64,000 nt of DNA from contig NZ_AUCM01000014.1 of NCBI RefSeq assembly GCF_000429765.1, positions 1 through 64,000 on the forward strand. Direction: 5' to 3'. The translations under genes were made by a program, and so were the position numbers. Source of the DNA: Gemmobacter nectariphilus DSM 15620 (GTDB taxonomy: Bacteria > Pseudomonadota > Alphaproteobacteria > Rhodobacterales > Rhodobacteraceae). Below, piece by piece: positions 25,063 to 33,535 of this stretch. How positions within the stretch are numbered: position 1 is the first letter of the stretch; each line of letters opens with the position of its first letter. Below the pieces are notes generated by a model. It ran no database searches. It saw only the letters and a list, made by a program, of their open reading frames with translations, and had not been told where the DNA came from.

Positions 25063-26051
25063 CAGGGCCTCTTTTCGGTGCGATGGGCCAAGACGTGCGG
25101 GAACGGGCTCGTGCCCGGCATTGCCGGAAACGCACCGGCGCGGTTCCTGAACGTGCCGCCCGCCGGATCGGGACGCGGCTGCGGCCTTGCTGGCGCGGGC
25201 GCCGTCGGGCGGCTTGCGCCTTGACCCGCCAGGACCGAGCCAAGGACGATCAGCGCGCCAAGCCCCTGCAGCAGGGACAGCGACTGACCCGCCACCACCC
25301 AGCCCAGCAGCACGGCCGTCACCGGGCTCATCATGCCCAGCATCGAGACCGCGCCGGGCCCGATCCGCGCAACGCCCCGGAACCAGAGCGCATAGGTGGC
25401 CGCAGCACCGATCAGCCCGAGCCAAACCAGCCCGGCAAGGTTCGTCGCCGAAAGCGGCGGCAGCGCGGGTTCAAGGAACAGCGCCAGCGGCGCCAGGATC
25501 AGCCCCCCGGCAGTCAGCTGCCACGCCGTGAAGCTGAGCGGCGATACGGGCGGCTGCCATTTCCGGCTGAGGACCGTGCCCGCGGCCATCGACGCCGCGC
25601 CGCCAAGCCCGGCGGCAATGCCCACGGGGTCCAGTGCAGCGTCAGGACCGATCAACAGCAGCGCCACGCCCAGAACGCCGGTGGCCGCCGCGGCAAGCGC
25701 ACCCGCCCGGATCGGCGTGCCAAGCCAGCCACGCGCCATCAGGATCACCATCATGGCCTGCAGCGACCCCAGGGTCGCCGCGACCCCGCCGGGCAGCCGG
25801 TAGGCGGCCATGAACAGCAGCACCCAGAACAGGGCAAAGTTGAAGCTGCCCAGCAGGAACACCCGGCCCAGCCAGGCGCGGGGCGGAAGGCAGCGCGTGA
25901 TCGCCAGCACGAGCAGCCCGGCCGGCAAGGCGCGCAGTGCGGCCAGGGTCACCGGATAGCCCGCCGGCAGCGCCTCGGTCGTGACCAGATAGGTGCTGCC
26001 CCAGACCGCCGGGGCAAGCGCGGTCAGAAGAAGATCGCTCGTTCGGGACAT
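25062..26051 (-). CDS. EamA/DMT-family exporter
   Basis: 329 residues with ten predicted membrane helices in two EamA repeats. The first opens TALAPAVWGSTYLVTTEALP and the second GGAASMAAGTVLSRKW. Such proteins export amino acids, purines or other metabolites; the substrate cannot be told here. After the last helix there is an unusual 50-residue Pro/Arg-rich tail (SRPTAPAPARPQPRPDPAGG onward), which may be the result of read-through of an older stop. It overlaps the DUF4386 gene. Confidence 0.86.
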   Translation of the reverse strand: MSRTSDLLLTALAPAVWGSTYLVTTEALPAGYPVTLAALRALPAGLLVLAITRCLPPRAWLGRVFLLGSFNFALFWVLLFMAAYRLPGGVAATLGSLQAMMVILMARGWLGTPIRAGALAAAATGVLGVALLLIGPDAALDPVGIAAGLGGAASMAAGTVLSRKWQPPVSPLSFTAWQLTAGGLILAPLALFLEPALPPLSATNLAGLVWLGLIGAAATYALWFRGVARIGPGAVSMLGMMSPVTAVLLGWVVAGQSLSLLQGLGALIVLGSVLAGQGASRPTAPAPARPQPRPDPAGGTFRNRAGAFPAMPGTSPFPHVLAHRTEKRP

Positions 26052-26104
26052 GGGGGCCTCGTGTTCCGGGATAAGGTCATGGGGCAGGCGCGCCAGCAGG
26101 TGCC

Positions 26105-26602
26105 TCAGGTGCCCGCAGGATGGGTGACGACGGTGAAACCCTCTACGGCAGAGGGCGCGGCGAAGTGGTTGGAGAACTGATGGAACTGCGCCTCGGTCAC
26201 CGCGAACGGGTGTTCGCCCGTGCTGTTGCGGGCCCGCAGCCGCGCAAGGCAGACCGCATCAAGCGCCTCCAGCAGGTGAAGCTGGTGTGCGGCGGTCGTC
26301 ATCCCAAGGATGCCGCGCATCCAGTCGCGCTGCCCGACCGTGTTGGCCGGAAAGTCGAGAACGACCGAAACGCCTGCCTCCAGCAAGGCCGCGACATGGG
26401 GGCCCATGATCCGCCGCAGGGTCTTTGAGCACCGAACGTAATCGGGCAGCGATACCAGCTCATCCGCGAACAGCGCGTTCAGCCAGTCGTCCTCGGCGAT
26501 GAGGACGGCTCCGGGCGCCTTTGCAAGACGGGCCGCGAGGGTGGATTTCCCGGCCGCGATCTTGCCGCACAGCAGATGAAGGGTCGGCGATGTGTCGGGC
26601 AT
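26105..26602 (-). CDS. P-loop AAA-type nucleoside/small-molecule kinase-like protein
   Basis: 165 residues with an N-terminal Walker A (LLCGKIAAGKSTLAARLA, about 9-26), a DD pair (IAEDDWLNALF) and a later basic lid region. It resembles the AAA_33/zeta-like ATP-binding proteins that phosphorylate small molecules. The substrate is unknown. The start at MPDTSPTLHLLCG is chosen because residues upstream are low-complexity Pro/Arg. Confidence 0.75.
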   Translation of the reverse strand: MPDTSPTLHLLCGKIAAGKSTLAARLAKAPGAVLIAEDDWLNALFADELVSLPDYVRCSKTLRRIMGPHVAALLEAGVSVVLDFPANTVGQRDWMRGILGMTTAAHQLHLLEALDAVCLARLRARNSTGEHPFAVTEAQFHQFSNHFAAPSAVEGFTVVTHPAGT

Positions 26603-26673
26603 GATCGGGCCAGTTCGGGCTGGTCCACCATGGGGCGTGACGGGCAGGGGCCGGGCTTTCGGGGCGGGCGGCA

Positions 26674-27297
26674 TCACGCGGCCTGCTGTGCCAGGGCCGC
26701 CCCGGCCAGGCGCGCGGCGATCCGCGCCACATGCGCACCCTGAAAGCGCGCACCGGCAAGGTCGGTCTGGGTGGGCATGCGCGAGCCATCGACCCCGGCG
26801 ATGGTGCCCGCGCCATAGGGGGCGCCGCCGACAATGCCCTCGGCCGTCGTCTGGCCTGCAAAGGTGTAGGGCATGCCCGCGATCAGCATCCCGAAATGCT
26901 GCAGCGGGATCTGGGTCGTGAGCAGCGTCGCCTCGTGCCCGCCGTGCTGCGAGCCGGTGGAGGCGAAGACGGCCGCCACCTTGCCGACCAGTGCGTTGCG
27001 CGCCCAAAGTCCACCGGCCTGGTCAAGGAAGGACTTCATCTGCCCGGCCATCATGCCGAACAGCGTCGGCGTGCCGAGGATGATCGCATCATAGGCCTCG
27101 AGGTCGGCGGGGCTGGCGACAGGCGTGTCGTCGGCGGCGAAACCGGCCTTGCGCTGGATGTCCTCGGGAACGGTCTCGGGCACGCGGCGCAGATCGACAT
27201 GGGTGCCCGGCACGCTGCGGGCGCCTTCGGCCTCGGCCTGCGCAAGCGCGCGGACGTGGCCATAGCTGGAATAGTAGAGAACAAGAACGCGTGTCAT
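26674..27297 (-). CDS. wrbA: NAD(P)H:quinone oxidoreductase, WrbA type
   Basis: A 207-residue flavodoxin-fold enzyme. The FMN phosphate loop is YYSSYGHVRALA (about 8-19), followed by the active-site segment GTPTLFGMMAGQMKSFLDQA and the second FMN loop ASTGSQHGGHEATLL. It performs two-electron reduction of quinones with NAD(P)H in the cytoplasm, protecting against redox cycling. Length and motifs are full. A LysR regulator lies just upstream on the same strand. Confidence 0.93.
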   Translation of the reverse strand: MTRVLVLYYSSYGHVRALAQAEAEGARSVPGTHVDLRRVPETVPEDIQRKAGFAADDTPVASPADLEAYDAIILGTPTLFGMMAGQMKSFLDQAGGLWARNALVGKVAAVFASTGSQHGGHEATLLTTQIPLQHFGMLIAGMPYTFAGQTTAEGIVGGAPYGAGTIAGVDGSRMPTQTDLAGARFQGAHVARIAARLAGAALAQQAA

Positions 27298-27403
27298 GGG
27301 ATCCTCTCAGGGCAAGGGTTTCGATGCCAGAGAGGATGGAGGATCGGCCGCGCCGGAATAACCGCCCGGCGCTGACTTCAGTCTTTACGCCTGGTGAAGA
27401 ATG

Positions 27404-28291
27404 TCAGGGGTGCAGCGCGGCGCGAAGATGGTCAAGGAAGACCGTCACCCGCGCATCCATGCCCAGCCGCGAGGCGGTGACGGCGAAGATTTCTGGCGCG
27501 GGAAGTTCCCAATCTGGCAGGACGCGGACAAGCTCACCCCGCGCCTCGGGCTCCTTCGAGACGAAATCCGGCAGGGTGCCGATGCCTTGCCCCGCGATCA
27601 GCAGGTCGCGCAGCACGAGGCTGTTGCCCACCCGGACCGGCGGGTCAAGCGCGATCACCGTTGTGCCGGAGGGGCCATTCAACGTCCATGAGGTCAGATG
27701 ATCGGCAATCAGGAAGCCGATGATCTTGTGTCTGGAAATATCCGCCGGCACCTGCGGCGTGCCCGCGCGATCCAGATAACGCGGAGAGGCGAAGACCCGC
27801 TGCCGCATGGTCCCGATCTTGCGCGCCACCAGAGCCGAATCCGGCATGGCGGCGCGAATGCGGATCGACACGTCGAACCCGCCCTCGACCATGTCGACGA
27901 CCCGGTCGTCCATGGACAGGGAAAGACGAAGATCCGGATAGGCCTCGAGAAACTCCGGCAGGATCGGCGCGATCACCGTCTGCCCGAAGGAACTCGACGC
28001 GTTGATCTTCAGATGCCCCCGGACGGCGCCGGCGCCATCGCGGATCGAGGCCTCGACCTGGGTGACAGCGTCGAGAATGCCGGACGCCTCGTCGTAATAG
28101 AGCCGCCCGGCATCGGTCAGCGACATGGAGCGTGTCGTGCGCGTCAGAAGCGTGGTCCCGAGGCTGTCTTCCAGCAACTTGAGCTCTCTGCTCAGAAGCG
28201 CGGGCGACACGCCCAGATCTTCTGCCGCGCGCGCGAAACTGCCGCGTTCGACGATGCGGCGGAAGGCCTGCATGACGGAAAGCTTGTCCAT
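27404..28291 (-). CDS. LysR-family transcriptional regulator
   Basis: 295 residues. The N-terminal winged HTH reads MDKLSVMQAFRRIVERGSFA then RAAEDLGVSPALLSRELKLL. A C-terminal substrate-binding domain starts near VRGHLKINASSSFGQTVIAP. Start at 28291 is the standard family start. It is 106 bp upstream of wrbA in the same direction and probably controls it. The effector is unknown. Confidence 0.9.
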   Translation of the reverse strand: MDKLSVMQAFRRIVERGSFARAAEDLGVSPALLSRELKLLEDSLGTTLLTRTTRSMSLTDAGRLYYDEASGILDAVTQVEASIRDGAGAVRGHLKINASSSFGQTVIAPILPEFLEAYPDLRLSLSMDDRVVDMVEGGFDVSIRIRAAMPDSALVARKIGTMRQRVFASPRYLDRAGTPQVPADISRHKIIGFLIADHLTSWTLNGPSGTTVIALDPPVRVGNSLVLRDLLIAGQGIGTLPDFVSKEPEARGELVRVLPDWELPAPEIFAVTASRLGMDARVTVFLDHLRAALHP

Positions 28292-28632
28292 GTTCCTCTG
28301 CCGTTTCTGGCCGGGGCGTTCCCGGCTGCTCGCATGCGCCATGATCCTAGCACGGACAGGCAAGGACGCGAATGTCTTGCGCCCGGGCAGGCCTCGATCG
28401 GGACCGATGGCCTATTGGGACGGGGCCGTGCGCCACCTGCGGGATTGAAAGGCCCGCAGGTGGGGCTGAGCGGGTTGCGACTTCACGCGCTGCAACACTT
28501 TGCGGGCGGGCGCGCAATCCGCGTGCGGTCTGCGGCGATCGGGTCTTGTCACGCCGCGGCTGTTCGTCGCCGCCGCCTGATGCGTGCCGGCCGGGTGTTG
28601 CCAGGCTGGCCGTGCGTTCCGGGCGGGCGATC

Positions 28633-29418
28633 CTAGCCCAGGGCGATGGCCGGTGCCTTGGCGGGCTCAGATCCGCGCGGCCCTTCATGCGGGATGATGA
28701 CCAGACGGCCCTGCTGACAGGCCAGAAATTCGGGCTCGATCTGCCAGAACTGCCTTAGCACATCGCGGGTAAGAACGGCATCGGGCGCATCCGGCTGGCC
28801 GCAGGCACCGGCAGAGACGAGCAGGATCCGGTCGCAATAGCGCGCCGCCAGCGTCAGGTCGTGCAGTGCAACGATCACCGCGCCCTCGGCCTGCCGGGCA
28901 TAGGTCTGCAAGGCCGACAGGGCCGACAACTGGTGGTGCAGATCCAGCGCCGAGGTCGGCTCGTCCATCAGCAAAAGGGCCGGCGCCCGAAACAGCCGCT
29001 GTGCGATCAGCACCCGCTGTTGCTGGCCACCGGACAAAGCCGACATCGGGCGATCGGCAAGGCGTTCAAGTCCCAGTCGATGCAGCAAGGCCTCGGCCTC
29101 GCGGATCAGGCTTGCCCGAATGCGCAGGCCAAGATCCTCGCGGCGGCCGAGCAGGATGCATTCGAGCACCGAAATCGAGGATTTCACCAGAAAGGCCTGT
29201 GGCAAATGGCCGATCTCGCGCCGCCCAAGGGCGCGCCCGTCGCGCGTGATCGTCACGGCCTCGGGCGAAAGCCCGGCAATCGCGTGCAAAAGCGTGGATT
29301 TGCCCGACCCGTTCGGTCCGACGACGCCCAGCATTTCACCTGGCCGCAGCGCAAAGGAAAACGCATCGAGGATGCGTGCCTTGCCACGCCACAAGGGCGG
29401 GCCGGATATCGTGAACAT
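28633..29418 (-). CDS. Iron/siderophore-type ABC transporter ATPase (FepC/FecE family)
   Basis: 261 residues with Walker A GPNGSGKST (about 35-43), Q-loop LPQAFLVKSS, signature [15 protein letters not shown], Walker B LLLMDEPTSALD and the switch His in VALHDLT. It is the energy module of a FecCD-type importer and starts 2 bp after the permease stop. The C-terminus (residues 235-261) is an extension of no known role. Confidence 0.91.
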   Translation of the reverse strand: MFTISGPPLWRGKARILDAFSFALRPGEMLGVVGPNGSGKSTLLHAIAGLSPEAVTITRDGRALGRREIGHLPQAFLVKSSISVLECILLGRREDLGLRIRASLIREAEALLHRLGLERLADRPMSALSGGQQQRVLIAQRLFRAPALLLMDEPTSALDLHHQLSALSALQTYARQAEGAVIVALHDLTLAARYCDRILLVSAGACGQPDAPDAVLTRDVLRQFWQIEPEFLACQQGRLVIIPHEGPRGSEPAKAPAIALG

Positions 29419-29420
29419 GA

Positions 29421-30470
29421 TCAGACTCCCTTGTGGCGCAAGATGACAGCCAGCAGCATCGGGATGCCGGCGACCGCAGTGATGATGCCGACCGGGATCG
29501 CGGCACCGGACGACAGCAGCTTGCCGACGATCGAGGCGCTGACGATGATCATGGCGCCCGCCAGCGCCGATACGGGCAGCGCGATGCGGTGGTCCTCGCC
29601 GACCAGAGAGCGCGCGACATGCGGCGCGATCAACCCGACAAAGCCGATGGTTCCGGTAAAGGACACGGCCGCCGCGGTAAGCGCCGCGGTGGTCAGAAAG
29701 GACCGCCGGCGGATCGCCGCCACGTCAAGCCCGAGGCTTTCGGCATTCGCCTCGCCAAGGCGCAGCGCCGTCAGCGCCCAGACATCGCGCGCGATCACCG
29801 GCAGGCAAAGCGCCAGAATGGCCCCGCCGACCTGGACAGCCGTCCAGTTCGCCTTGAGGAGCGACCCGAACAGCCAGAAGACGATCTGTTGCAGCACCTC
29901 GGGCGAGGCCAGGAACTGCAGAAGCGACAGCAGGGATTGAAAGAAGAACATCACCGCGATCCCGGCCAGGACCAGCACCTCGGGCTGAGTGCCCTTCAGG
30001 CGTCCCACCAGCCACACGAGGCCGGTGGCCGCCAATGTCGCCACAAACGCGCAGGCTGGTGTCAGGACATGCGCCGGCAGGGGCAGCGCCAGCGCCGAGC
30101 CGAACATGATCGCAAGGGCCGCGCCAAAGCCCGCGGCGGCGGAAAAGCCAAGGGTAAAGGGCGAGGCCAGCGGGTTGGCGAGGATCGTCTGCATCAGCAA
30201 TCCCGCCAACCCAAGCGCGGAGCCGACGATCAGTGCCATTGCGGTCTGCGGCAGCCTGATCTGGAACAGGATCGTCGCGGCCGCGCGGTCGTCGCCATGC
30301 GGACCCGCCCTCAGGGTGTCCCAGATGTCCGGGATGCCCATGCCCGCAGGGCCCGTGGTCAGGTCCCCCAGCACAAGGATCAGCAAGAGCAGGGCGGCTG
30401 CGGCTGCCGCCACCGCCCGCCGTGCCGCCCTTGCCCGCCAGCGGGACACAGGATCGGCGGCCACGCTCAT
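29421..30470 (-). CDS. FecCD-family ABC transporter permease
   Basis: 349 residues with about ten membrane helices. Family blocks are RLPQTAMALIVGSALGLAGL, MQTILANPLASPFTLGFSAA and GTIGFVGLIAPHVARSLVG, the last including the ATPase-coupling region. It transports ferric siderophores, haem or cobalamin. Its ATG overlaps the binding-protein stop by 4 bp (ATGA). Confidence 0.93.
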   Translation of the reverse strand: MSVAADPVSRWRARAARRAVAAAAAALLLLILVLGDLTTGPAGMGIPDIWDTLRAGPHGDDRAAATILFQIRLPQTAMALIVGSALGLAGLLMQTILANPLASPFTLGFSAAAGFGAALAIMFGSALALPLPAHVLTPACAFVATLAATGLVWLVGRLKGTQPEVLVLAGIAVMFFFQSLLSLLQFLASPEVLQQIVFWLFGSLLKANWTAVQVGGAILALCLPVIARDVWALTALRLGEANAESLGLDVAAIRRRSFLTTAALTAAAVSFTGTIGFVGLIAPHVARSLVGEDHRIALPVSALAGAMIIVSASIVGKLLSSGAAIPVGIITAVAGIPMLLAVILRHKGV

Positions 30471-31564
30471 TTCAGCTGGTCGATGAACAGGCCATCCGCC
30501 GCAACCGGCATCCAGGTCTTGTAGTAATCGGCCAGCTCTGCTGCCGGATCGACATCGGCGAAGGCCTCGGGATACAGCGCCTTGGCAATCGCGCGGGCAT
30601 AGACGAAATCCGACAAGGTGCGGTTGCCGCCATGGTAAATGCCGAACACCTGCTTGGTCTGCACTGCGGGCAGATCGCTCCAGCCCGGACGGGTCGTGTA
30701 GGCCGCCATCTTCGACTGAGCCAGCTCGTCCGTGGCACCAAAGCCAAGGATCACCGCCTCGGGTTTGTTCAGCCACTCGGAACCGGCCAGCAAGATGACA
30801 TCGGGTTGCTGCGCCAGAACGTATTCCGGCGACAGCGGCCCCCAGTTCTTGACCTGGCCCTTGGCGATGTTTTCGCCGCCGACAAGGTCGATCACCCCGG
30901 CCCACATGCCGTTTCCATAGCTATTGCCAATTTCGCCCGGGCCTTTCTGCGCAAGCTCGACATAGATCTTGCGATGGGATGGGCCAGCCTTGGCGACCCG
31001 CGCCAGCGTGTCGGCTGTCCTGGTCTCGTACATCGCGGCAAGCTGCTCCGACCGCTCGGGCTGCCCCATCACGGCGCCCAGCACGCGGGTGGACAGCAGA
31101 TGGCGTTCCAGGGTCTGGGCGTTGTAGTCGATCGCAACGACCTTGATGCCAGCGTCCTCGATTTGTTTGACGCCCGGCTCGCCGATGGTTGCGGTCTGCC
31201 AGCTTGACAGGATCGCGACCTCGGGCCGGGCGGCGATCAGCGCTTCGACCGAGAAGGTATTGTCGTCGGCATTGCCGAAATCGGGCAGCCCTTTGAGCTG
31301 CGGGAAGCGCGCGGTGTAGACTGCCCACTGACCGGGCCGCCAATCGGCCCAGGGCGCGCGCGACAGCGCCACGATCTTGTCGGCCCCTGCGGCACCGGCC
31401 ACGGCCAGGTAATCTTCGTAATAGAAGCCAAGCGCGACGCGGTCTGGCACGCGGTCCAGTGTCACGGTGCGGCCGTCAAGATCGGTGACGGTGATCTCGG
31501 CCATCGCCGGCATGGCGAAGGCCAGGGACAATGCGGCCGCCAGGCCGCGCGTGAATGCGCTCAT
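30467..31564 (-). CDS. Periplasmic binding protein of metal-chelate ABC transporter
   Basis: 365 residues with a signal peptide (MSAFTRGLAAALSLAFAMPAMA) and the cluster A-II binding-protein fold (Peripla_BP_2). The first strand is ITVTDLDGRTVTLDRVPDRV, and two lobes are joined by a long helix (LERHLLSTRVLGAVMGQPER). It delivers the ligand to the FecCD permease. The ligand is not evident: no TonB receptor or siderophore gene lies nearby. Translationally coupled with the DUF1636 gene upstream and the permease downstream. Confidence 0.9.
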   Translation of the reverse strand: MSAFTRGLAAALSLAFAMPAMAEITVTDLDGRTVTLDRVPDRVALGFYYEDYLAVAGAAGADKIVALSRAPWADWRPGQWAVYTARFPQLKGLPDFGNADDNTFSVEALIAARPEVAILSSWQTATIGEPGVKQIEDAGIKVVAIDYNAQTLERHLLSTRVLGAVMGQPERSEQLAAMYETRTADTLARVAKAGPSHRKIYVELAQKGPGEIGNSYGNGMWAGVIDLVGGENIAKGQVKNWGPLSPEYVLAQQPDVILLAGSEWLNKPEAVILGFGATDELAQSKMAAYTTRPGWSDLPAVQTKQVFGIYHGGNRTLSDFVYARAIAKALYPEAFADVDPAAELADYYKTWMPVAADGLFIDQLK

Positions 31565-31959
31565 CGGGGTTCTCCATGTTGAACGGCAATCGGGTGGTCT
31601 TGAAGGTCCGGCGGGGCGCCGGACCGCGATCCGGAACCGAAGGGGGGCATCCGCCCCAGAATGGCGGTGCGCAGGGCCGTCGGGCGCCTGTGCTTGTGGA
31701 CAAGCCCTTCGGCATCGGCGAGCCACAGACGAATGAAGGCCAGCAGGTCAGGAACGGCATCTGGTGTCAGGTCGCCAAACATCCAGCCCCACCGCCCCGG
31801 GGCCGCGATGGACAGGCGCGAGCGGCGCCTGCAGCCGCCGAGGCAGGGAAAGACGCGCAACGTTTCGGCAAGGTCCGGGGCCGCCGCCCTCAGGGCAGTT
31901 CCGATGGCATTGCCTTGCGGGCAAGTCGCGCACAGGTGAATTTCGGCGCCGGCTGTCAT
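31561..31959 (-). CDS. DUF1636 metal-binding-like protein
   Basis: 132 residues. It has the DUF1636 pattern: N-terminal IHLCATCPQG and a second Cys pair in FPCLGGCRRRSRL, a four-Cys arrangement resembling thioredoxin-like [2Fe-2S] ferredoxins. WGWMFGDLTPDAVPDLLAFI then forms the C-terminal strand/helix. It is the first gene of the importer operon and its stop overlaps the binding-protein start (ATGA). A role in reducing or handling the imported metal chelate is plausible but unproven. The last 25 residues are Pro/Arg-rich. Confidence 0.8.
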   Translation of the reverse strand: MTAGAEIHLCATCPQGNAIGTALRAAAPDLAETLRVFPCLGGCRRRSRLSIAAPGRWGWMFGDLTPDAVPDLLAFIRLWLADAEGLVHKHRRPTALRTAILGRMPPFGSGSRSGAPPDLQDHPIAVQHGEPR

Positions 31960-32424
31960 GCTGTGCCTGTGGTGTCCCTGGCCGCCCGTCTGCCCACGCG
32001 CGCACGCCACGGCAGGAGGGGCGTGTCGCCGCAGGCGTCGAGCGCATCGCCCCCCGGCGCACCCGGGTCTGGTCGATCAAGACAAGCCGGGCACGCGCCC
32101 GCAAGATCGGAGCCGGCCGCGCAAGCGAGCGCAGGGCAACGGGTCCCGCCGGCGCTGGCCCATGCGACGGGGCCTGAACGATCCGATCGCGCCGCGCCCA
32201 TCGCGCAAGCGCGGGCGATCACCGGCCCCTGCGCCGGCCCTGCAAAAGCTGCGCCAAGGCCCGGAGCCAGGCGGGCCGGAACGTTGCCACCCCTTTGCCG
32301 CGCCGCGCGCCGGTTATGGGGGCGGCTTGCCGGGCTCTGCGGGGGGCGGCGCTGCCCGATGACCTGCAGACTGGCATCGTCCAATGCGACGGGGGCGATG
32401 TCGCGGGCAACCCTGCCCGGAAAG
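31960..32424. other. 465-bp region without a supported gene
   Basis: No family motif is seen on either strand. A short minus-strand patch (about 32330-32420, reading RDIAPVALDDASLQVIGQ) looks coding-like but is cut off on both sides. It should contain the promoter of the DUF1636/importer operon. No cobalamin-riboswitch B12 box was found on the minus strand. Confidence 0.45.
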
Positions 32425-33330
32425 TCAGTTGCCATTGACCGCACCGTGGCCATGGCCGGCCATGGCCTCGCGCCCGATGATCACCGTGCCCTCGAAGGCA
32501 TTGAGGCGGGCAATCAGATCGGCGCCGGCACTGGCCTCGGCGCCAGTGACGGCGGCGGCGAGTTGCCTGGCCTCTGCCCGGCCCAGTCCCATGGATTGGA
32601 ACGTTGCAGGCAGCACAAGGCTTGCGCCGGAACAAAGTTCGACGAACCAGCCCTGGTCATCCTGGCGCAGGAAGGCGCGCCCGCCCGCGCCGTCCTGGGT
32701 CCACCCTGCCACGGCAACGGTGCCCTGCACGGTGATCGGCGCCACGGTCAAGGGGGCCTCGGGCCGGTCGAACCGGGCCTTCAGCAGAGCCGTGATCTGT
32801 TCGGCATCGCTGCCGCCCATCGGCGACATCGGGCCACCGGCATGTGCAGGGCCCATGGCCGAATGATCCATGGCGCCGTGATCCATGCCATCCGCCGGGT
32901 CGACCATGAAGGCGATCTCGACCCGGCCGGCATGTTCAAAGATCAGCGTGGCGGGCACCATGTCGCCTTGGTTCAGCGGCCTGGACAGGCCCATCACCAT
33001 GACATGCATGGCGCCCTGTTCGAACAGGACAGTGTCATTCGCGGGGATGGCGACGGCCTTGATCGGCAGCATGCGGGCGATGCCATCGGCGCTGACTTCG
33101 GTGCGGTGCAGGCTTGCGGACGCGGCCATCGGCACCTCGACGCCGATCAGCCGATCAGGAGCCGTGCCGTTGTTGGCGATGACCATGTATCCGGCTGCGG
33201 TGGGGGCGCTGCGGGGGGGCAGCGGAATGGCCGGGTGGATGATCTCCAGATCCCCGACCTGAACTTCATGCGCGTGGGCGACGGGGGGAAACATCAGCGC
33301 CGCCGTCAGCGCGATGATGAGCTTTTTCAT
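32425..33330 (-). CDS. PCu(A)C copper chaperone with Met/His-rich linker and extra C-terminal domain
   Basis: 301 residues. A signal peptide (MKKLIIALTAALMFPPVAHA) precedes a PCu(A)C domain (about 22-150) with the ligand set SLHRTE, ARMLP and GAMHVMVMG. A linker full of His/Met (GMDHGAMDHSAMGPAHAGGP) follows, then a second domain of about 110 residues (ITVQGTVAVAGWTQDGAGGR and CSGASLVLPATFQSMGL). This layout matches proteins annotated as copper-uptake-system-associated. Periplasmic Cu(I) capture for cytochrome oxidase assembly is the family role. It lies downstream of mbnP/mbnH but behind a strong terminator. Confidence 0.87.
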   Translation of the reverse strand: MKKLIIALTAALMFPPVAHAHEVQVGDLEIIHPAIPLPPRSAPTAAGYMVIANNGTAPDRLIGVEVPMAASASLHRTEVSADGIARMLPIKAVAIPANDTVLFEQGAMHVMVMGLSRPLNQGDMVPATLIFEHAGRVEIAFMVDPADGMDHGAMDHSAMGPAHAGGPMSPMGGSDAEQITALLKARFDRPEAPLTVAPITVQGTVAVAGWTQDGAGGRAFLRQDDQGWFVELCSGASLVLPATFQSMGLGRAEARQLAAAVTGAEASAGADLIARLNAFEGTVIIGREAMAGHGHGAVNGN

Positions 33331-33381
33331 TCTGCGTGTCCTTCTTCCGGCTTTCGCGGGTGAAAAGCCGCTGTTCTGAGC

Positions 33382-33420
33382 GGGGGTCTGAAACTGGGTC
33401 TGAACGGGGGTCTGAAAAAA
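33382..33420 (-). repeat. Three short direct repeats before the PCu(A)C gene
   Basis: GGGTCTGAA occurs three times on the plus strand (near 33385, 33397 and 33410), spaced 12-13 bp, within the 5' region of the copper chaperone gene. The near-helical spacing suggests a binding site for a regulator. The distal copy abuts the terminator T-run. Confidence 0.4.
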
Positions 33421-33451
33421 TCCCGCCCGGCTCTTGGTCGGCCGGGCGGGA
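33415..33451 (-). terminator. Rho-independent terminator after mbnH
   Basis: TCCCGCCCGGC (33421-33431) pairs perfectly with GCCGGGCGGGA (33441-33451) and on the minus strand is followed at once by six Us (33415-33420). It lies 85 bp past the mbnH stop. It should end the mbnP-mbnH transcript, so the PCu(A)C gene needs its own promoter or regulated read-through. Confidence 0.85.
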
Positions 33452-33535
33452 CAGTGCCGGCCCGAACGCCTTGCGGCGCGGGCCGGTCGAGGTCTGCGCA
33501 CCGTGGGACGCCTCCCGCTGCGGACCTCGTTCGCA

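Noticed and set aside
31960-32424. Cobalamin riboswitch upstream of the DUF1636/FecCD operon
   Set aside because: The neighbourhood would fit B12 uptake, but no B12 box or the usual conserved core elements were seen on the minus strand.
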